Source: Merdivivens faecigallinarum
GTDB lineage: Bacteria; Bacteroidota; Bacteroidia; Bacteroidales; UBA932
Assembly: GCA_017695055.1 (NCBI GenBank)
Contig: JADILY010000114.1
Coordinates: 1 to 11,327, forward strand
DNA length: 11,327 nt
Direction of reading: 5' to 3'
Shown here piece after piece: positions 7,266 to 11,327 of this stretch. A model generated the notes under the pieces. It had not been told where the DNA came from. It saw only the letters and a program-made list of their open reading frames with translations, and did no database searches. The translations under genes and the position numbers were made by a program. The first letter of the stretch is position 1. Every line of letters starts with the position of its first letter.

Positions 7266-8678
7266 ATGGGGGTCGGCGATTATTTGTACAAACAGTTTCT
7301 GTCGGGGATGCCTTTCCGGCCGACAAGCTGCCAGGACGGTCTTTTCCGTATGCTGGCCGGCTATGTGGTGGGGGACGGGGGTGATATCTTCGTGGTGAAC
7401 GGCTATGCAGGCACCGGGAAGACGACGGCCGTGACTTCTTTGGTAAAGGCGTTGAAGGCCCATGGCAGGCAGTTCCGCCTTATGGCGCCGACAGGGCGGG
7501 CCGCAAAGGTACTTGCGCATTATACCGGAGAGAAGGCTTATACCATCCATAAGACGATATACAGGCAGGCTTCCATGAAGGACGGCATAGGCAGCTTCAC
7601 CCTTTCCCCGAATAAGGACAAGGATACTGTTTACATAGTCGACGAGGCTTCGCTGATTGGGACGGACGGCGGCGGAAATTCGATTTTCGGGAGCGGGAAT
7701 CTCTTGGACGACCTTCTGTCATATCTGCGTAACGGTATGGATAACAAATTGATACTCATCGGGGATTCCGCACAGCTTCCTCCGGTGGGTATGGATTTGA
7801 GCCCGGCTTTGGACATGGATTATATTTCGATGCTCGGAGGAGGGGAGTTCTGCGAACTGAAGACTGTCGTAAGGCAGGCTGAGGAGTCCGGAATACTGTA
7901 TAACGCCACGATTATCCGCAATCTTATAAATTCCATGTCGCCGGAGTCCCTGCATCTCGAACTCAAAGGTTTTTCCGATATCAGCGCAATCAAGGGCGGG
8001 GAGCTTATCGAGTGCATTTCCGATGCGTATTCGCAATACGGGATGGATGAGACGGTGGTACTGTGCCGCAGCAACCGCAGGGCGAACAGGTACAATGCCG
8101 GCATACGGGCTACCGTGAATTTCAGTGAAGAGAGACTGGTGCGCGACGAACGTCTGATGATAGTGAAAAACTGTTACCAGTTTCTGGACGGGCTCGAAGA
8201 CATAGATTTTATCGCCAACGGCGATTTGGCGCGGCTCGAAAGGATTTACAGGTACGAGGAGCGTTACGGGCTCCATTTTGCGACCGCCGAGCTCTCCCTT
8301 ACGGATTACGGGGAGGCGGAAATGACGGCCAAGGTGATTCTGGATACCCTTGAAAGCGAGACCGCGTCGCTCGGGGCCGGGCAACAGGAGATGCTCTTCC
8401 AGGGCCTCAATGAAGACTACTCGGATACGCGCTCCAAGGCGAAGCGGTACAAGCTGATACGCGAAGACCCTTATTACAATGCCCTGCAACTGAAATACGC
8501 ATACGCGATTACCTGCCACAAGTCCCAGGGAGGACAGTGGAAATGCGTGTTTATAGACAATATGCTGTGGAACGAACCCACTGTTGACGACCTGAAATGG
8601 CTTTACACGGCAATCACCCGTGCCGTGGAGAAAGTATATCTGGTTAATTTTCCGGAAGAATATTATTCAGCGGACTGA
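7266..8678 (+). CDS. RecD-like SF1B DNA helicase
   Basis: 470 residues, cytoplasmic. Motifs in order: Q-motif region around Gln23, Walker A GYAGTGKT (47-54), motif Ia APTGRAAKVL (74-83), Walker B VYIVDEAS (122-129), motif III GDSAQLPPVG (166-175), VVRQ (201-204), motif IV-like LCRSNRRANRYN (266-277), motif V YAITCHKSQGGQW (413-425) and motif VI LYTAITRAVEKVYLV (446-460). The set is that of RecD/TraA-type helicases with a UvrD_C_2-like end. About 110 residues between motifs IV and V form an extra, SH3-like 2B-type insert. It is much shorter than RecD2 (over 700 residues) and lacks its N-terminal domains. Likely a 5' to 3' DNA helicase of unknown pathway. It follows trkH by 36 bases and probably reads through from it; a functional link to K+ transport is not evident. 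The 3' end overlaps the BACON-like gene by 16 bases. Confidence 0.9.
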   Translation: MGVGDYLYKQFLSGMPFRPTSCQDGLFRMLAGYVVGDGGDIFVVNGYAGTGKTTAVTSLVKALKAHGRQFRLMAPTGRAAKVLAHYTGEKAYTIHKTIYRQASMKDGIGSFTLSPNKDKDTVYIVDEASLIGTDGGGNSIFGSGNLLDDLLSYLRNGMDNKLILIGDSAQLPPVGMDLSPALDMDYISMLGGGEFCELKTVVRQAEESGILYNATIIRNLINSMSPESLHLELKGFSDISAIKGGELIECISDAYSQYGMDETVVLCRSNRRANRYNAGIRATVNFSEERLVRDERLMIVKNCYQFLDGLEDIDFIANGDLARLERIYRYEERYGLHFATAELSLTDYGEAEMTAKVILDTLESETASLGAGQQEMLFQGLNEDYSDTRSKAKRYKLIREDPYYNALQLKYAYAITCHKSQGGQWKCVFIDNMLWNEPTVDDLKWLYTAITRAVEKVYLVNFPEEYYSAD

Positions 8679-9082
8679 GCCTCCGGTTGGGACGGTTCTG
8701 CCGACTGCCGTACTTTCACGGCCCTGTCGAGCCTTTCCGCTATGGAGCCTGTCTTCTTCCCTTCACGGAATACGGACACAATGATTTCCCCTTCCCTTTC
8801 GGCTCCGGTCGTGTTTTCCTTGACATCTATGCTCAGTATCTTCATCGAAGCGTCGTCCGGTGAAATGAAAATCTTCGTCTCTATCCAGTCGCATTCTTCA
8901 TTCGCTTCGGCCCAGCTTCCCACAAAACAGAAATTGATTTGTTCGTTTCCGCCTTCCGCTCCGAAATCGACTTCATACGTGGATACGGTGAGGTGCAGCG
9001 GAATCACTTCCTTCGTGCATGATGAGAGTGCGAAAACGGTTGCTGCGGCCATAATGGCGTATGATAAAAATTTTCCTTTCAT
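8663..9082 (-). CDS. Small BACON-like lipoprotein
   Basis: 139 residues from the ATG at 9082; an upstream in-frame ATG at 9115 would add 11 residues before the signal and was not used. The signal peptide ends FALSSC (Cys22), followed by TKEV. One beta-sandwich domain of about 85 residues follows: LHLTVSTYEVDFGAEGGNEQ, then NEECDWIET, then ISIDVKENTTG-like strands (SIDVKENTTGAEREGEIIV) and a final strand AVKVRQ. This strand and turn order is the pattern of BACON/Ig-like domains of Bacteroidales surface proteins, usually attached to larger proteins but here alone. The tail QSAEPSQPEAQSAE is low-complexity with QSAE twice. Its last 16 bases overlap the helicase gene in antisense. Possible partner of the protease encoded upstream (9190-11327), by position only. 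The BACON assignment is moderate. Confidence 0.75.
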   Translation of the reverse strand: MKGKFLSYAIMAAATVFALSSCTKEVIPLHLTVSTYEVDFGAEGGNEQINFCFVGSWAEANEECDWIETKIFISPDDASMKILSIDVKENTTGAEREGEIIVSVFREGKKTGSIAERLDRAVKVRQSAEPSQPEAQSAE

Positions 9083-9132
9083 TTTCAATCGTGTTTGTAA
9101 ATAAATAAAAATCAATTTATGAAAACCGGCTG

Positions 9133-9168
9133 CAAATATAGTGTTTTTCCGCTTCTTTTGTGCGCAAA
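9133..9168 (-). promoter_or_regulatory. Putative promoter of the BACON-like gene
   Basis: Minus strand TATATTTG (9140-9133) is a perfect match to the TAnnTTTG minus-7 element. A TTTG (9168-9165) lies upstream, but 24 bases away rather than the usual 19-21. If active it would start transcription near 9127 with a leader of about 45 bases. It lies in the 107-base gap after the protease stop. Confidence 0.4.
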
Positions 9169-9189
9169 AGAATATATAAATGGTGCTTC

Positions 9190-11327
9190 TTACTTGCGTT
9201 TACGGCGGGAAATGGCGGCAGCGGTGATGATGACCGCAATGCAGCAGAGGACCACATACATCCAAGTGCGGTTGCGTGGCTCTTTGTCGAGGAAGGCAAA
9301 ATGGTCTTCCCCGAGATATTTGCCCTCCGAGATAAGCCGCAGGGCTTCGTCCAATACGATGTCGTTTCCGGCGGTATAGAGCTCCTCATAACTGAGAGGT
9401 ACAGGGTAGTCCGGCATCAGGCCCCTTCCGGCAGGGGTGCGCGGCGTGACCGCGGTGTCGAACACTTCCTTTACCAAAGGGATGTTTATCATGATGTAGG
9501 AGTTTGGCAGGCGTATCTGTGCGAATTTCAATGCCGTCATGAAATGATAGCCGGAAGCTGTCTCCCTTCCTACGGTTACCGCCCTGTGGTTGCGCACAAG
9601 CGTGGCCGGAAAGGCCGATGCGGCGGATATCGATGTCTCGTCTGTAAGTACATACAGTTTCCCTTTGTAATTCAGGAGCGAGTCCGGCATTATCCTGTCG
9701 TTGGAGGTTATCTCGCCTGTTACGAAATAGCCTTCTCCGTTTTCATCTTTTACTGCATCAGGGAAAATGATTTGGGAAGTGTCGTAGTTCATGGAATATT
9801 TAAGGTACTTGAAACCGCCGGCTTTGTTCACGTACGAATAGGAGTCTGTTTCCCGCGACGGCCCGTTGAGAAACCATGTGAGCAACTTACGTTCTATCTC
9901 TACATGGCCTCCGCTGTTGTTCCTCAGGTCGATTATCATATAAGGGTAGGAAAAATATTTTCCAAGGGAATCGGCGAGGGTTTCTGTCTGTGTTTCGTCT
10001 AAAACGAAGGTGGACAGGCCGAAATATGCCGTGGAATCGTTTAAGGCTTCGAAAACGTATGGGGTGTCTTTGTATTTTTCCCGTTTTTCATAATATTGCA
10101 CCCCTTTTTTTGTCATCGAGGGAGTGACTTTGCGGATTTTTGTGCTCGGAACCCATTCGTCAGTGAATTTTTCACCGTCACTGAATTCGAGTACGGTCGT
10201 TCTCGGCTCGAATATTTTGTGCCCGTACATGAGGTTCCAGTTGTATGCCATATAGAAGTCCCTGATGCTTTCGTTTCCCGTGTCGTAGCCGGTAATGAGT
10301 TCTTCTATCGACCGGATATAACTGTCTGCCGGGATTCCGTCCACGGATACGATACATTTTCCTGTCATGTTTTCATAACCTTCCTGTACGTATGTGACTG
10401 TAAGCGAGTCGCCGAATTTGCCGAACATGATGTGCGGGGCGTAAAATGTCCCGTAGGACTCGAAACGGGGATCCGGCGTAAGCATGTTGAGATGGCTGTC
10501 GTGTATGAAAGCAACGGTTCTCCATGCGATATCATAAAAATCCTGGTAGCTTATCTTGTCCGAACTTCCGATGCGGGCCGTCATTGTAGAGTCGAATGCG
10601 GCAAGCTGCCCGGGAGTTACTACGTCATAAACGGACGGGAACAGTTCTTCGATGGAACCGATGAGAATATCGAAGTCTTCCAATGCCTTTTCCCGTGTAA
10701 GTGTTTCGGGTATGACGAGCTTTTCAGGGGCGATGAACGTGCTTGTCAGTCCGAATGGTGCCATCGGGTCGGAAACGGTACCTTTCCGGGTAGAGATGCT
10801 GAGACGGATATGGGATTTCTCGATTTCCTTGTAGGCATAGCCGGCCGTCCCTAAATATTCGCCTCTCCTGATTTTCATTCCGGTCTTGTATTCCTTGTCG
10901 CCTTCAATGCCTATAATGTTTATTGTACTGCCGTCATCGATTCTTATGGACACATATCCGGTAACGTATTTCTTCGGCACGGAATACGAGTTTTCCGGTT
11001 TTCTCGCATCTTCGAGGAAAGCGTCGAGGGTAGGGGATTCCGCCCTGCATCCCACTGTGGACATGGAATTAATGGATGTCTTGATAAGAATGCCGTAGGA
11101 AATCACGGTTCCGTCGGCTGGTGCGATGATAGTGTCTCCGAATGCGGTCCCGATGTAAAGGTCGCCGAAATTGAGTTCTCTCCCGATGTATTCCTGAGGC
11201 CGGTAGATTATGTCTTCTCCGGCAGCCTTGCCTTTTACGGGCCATGACAGAAGTTGCTCTTCCTTCGGCGTTCCATCCGTGGCCTGGATGCTTGTCGCCG
11301 GCGCCGATACTGCCAACAGGGCCGATA
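9190..11327 (-). CDS. S41 serine peptidase fused to degenerate M23-like domain
   Basis: Partial at the 5' end: the frame is open past 11327 (the visible start ...SALLAVSAPA is a signal-peptide end, so the true start lies outside). About 711 residues visible; numbering from the Leu codon at 11316. Domains: M23/LytM-like duplicated-hybrid-motif region (about 36-195) with GTAFGDTIIAPADGTVISYG, KIRRGEYLGTAGYA and KSHIRLSI; S41 protease (about 205-645) with IHDSHLNM (His275), YMIIDLRNNSGGH (459-471), TSISAAS (candidate nucleophile Ser564), RLPNSYIMINIPL and TPRTPAGRGLMPDYPV; C-terminal TM (about 686-703) and tail RRKRK. The M23 part keeps the fold but lacks most metal ligands: NFGD replaces HxGxD, the YAH position reads IIG, and HLH reads HIR. 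Likely an envelope protease, anchored in the inner membrane with the catalytic parts outside, perhaps using the first domain to bind peptidoglycan. Substrate unknown. Confidence 0.9.
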   Translation of the reverse strand, partial: SALLAVSAPATSIQATDGTPKEEQLLSWPVKGKAAGEDIIYRPQEYIGRELNFGDLYIGTAFGDTIIAPADGTVISYGILIKTSINSMSTVGCRAESPTLDAFLEDARKPENSYSVPKKYVTGYVSIRIDDGSTINIIGIEGDKEYKTGMKIRRGEYLGTAGYAYKEIEKSHIRLSISTRKGTVSDPMAPFGLTSTFIAPEKLVIPETLTREKALEDFDILIGSIEELFPSVYDVVTPGQLAAFDSTMTARIGSSDKISYQDFYDIAWRTVAFIHDSHLNMLTPDPRFESYGTFYAPHIMFGKFGDSLTVTYVQEGYENMTGKCIVSVDGIPADSYIRSIEELITGYDTGNESIRDFYMAYNWNLMYGHKIFEPRTTVLEFSDGEKFTDEWVPSTKIRKVTPSMTKKGVQYYEKREKYKDTPYVFEALNDSTAYFGLSTFVLDETQTETLADSLGKYFSYPYMIIDLRNNSGGHVEIERKLLTWFLNGPSRETDSYSYVNKAGGFKYLKYSMNYDTSQIIFPDAVKDENGEGYFVTGEITSNDRIMPDSLLNYKGKLYVLTDETSISAASAFPATLVRNHRAVTVGRETASGYHFMTALKFAQIRLPNSYIMINIPLVKEVFDTAVTPRTPAGRGLMPDYPVPLSYEELYTAGNDIVLDEALRLISEGKYLGEDHFAFLDKEPRNRTWMYVVLCCIAVIITAAAISRRKRK

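Overview
The window looks like chromosomal DNA of a Bacteroidota species, most likely order Bacteroidales. The evidence is a run of small lipoproteins with Bacteroidetes-type signal peptides, fimbrillin-like folds, a DUF3575 barrel protein, a BACON-like domain, and a near-perfect Bacteroidetes promoter (TTTG, 19 bases, TAAATTTG). An Alistipes/Rikenellaceae-type host would fit, but the sequence alone does not prove it. No RNA genes, insertion sequences or CRISPR arrays were seen.

Left part (1-3955, minus strand): a fimbria-type surface operon read right to left. A promoter at 3925-3955 drives an OmpA-like/DUF3575 outer-membrane protein (2478-3857). Three related fimbrillin-like lipoproteins follow (1431-2465, 507-1415, and 1-453, the last cut by the window edge). 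The genes are tightly packed (12 to 53 bases apart, one pair separated by about 15), and two of them have good Shine-Dalgarno sites. The probable output is a type V (FimA/Mfa1-like) pilus or a related surface structure: the barrel protein and the first lipoprotein would act as membrane anchor or assembly parts, the last two as pilus or tip subunits.

Middle (4021-8678): a HAD-family hydrolase on the minus strand is divergent from a plus-strand gene set. That set is a two-TM HAMP protein with no output domain, a TrkH potassium channel subunit two bases downstream, and after 36 bases a RecD-like SF1B helicase. The spacing suggests the first two are co-expressed, and the helicase probably reads through from them.

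Right part (8663-11327, minus strand): a small BACON-like lipoprotein whose 3' end overlaps the helicase gene tail to tail by 16 bases, and upstream of it a large envelope protease entering from beyond the right edge. The protease joins an M23-like domain that has lost its metal ligands, an S41 serine protease domain and a C-terminal membrane anchor.

Most genes belong to known families. The points most worth a second look are the M23-like/S41 fusion, the HAMP-only protein coupled to trkH, and the three-paralogue fimbrial operon with its fused OmpA-linker-DUF3575 protein.
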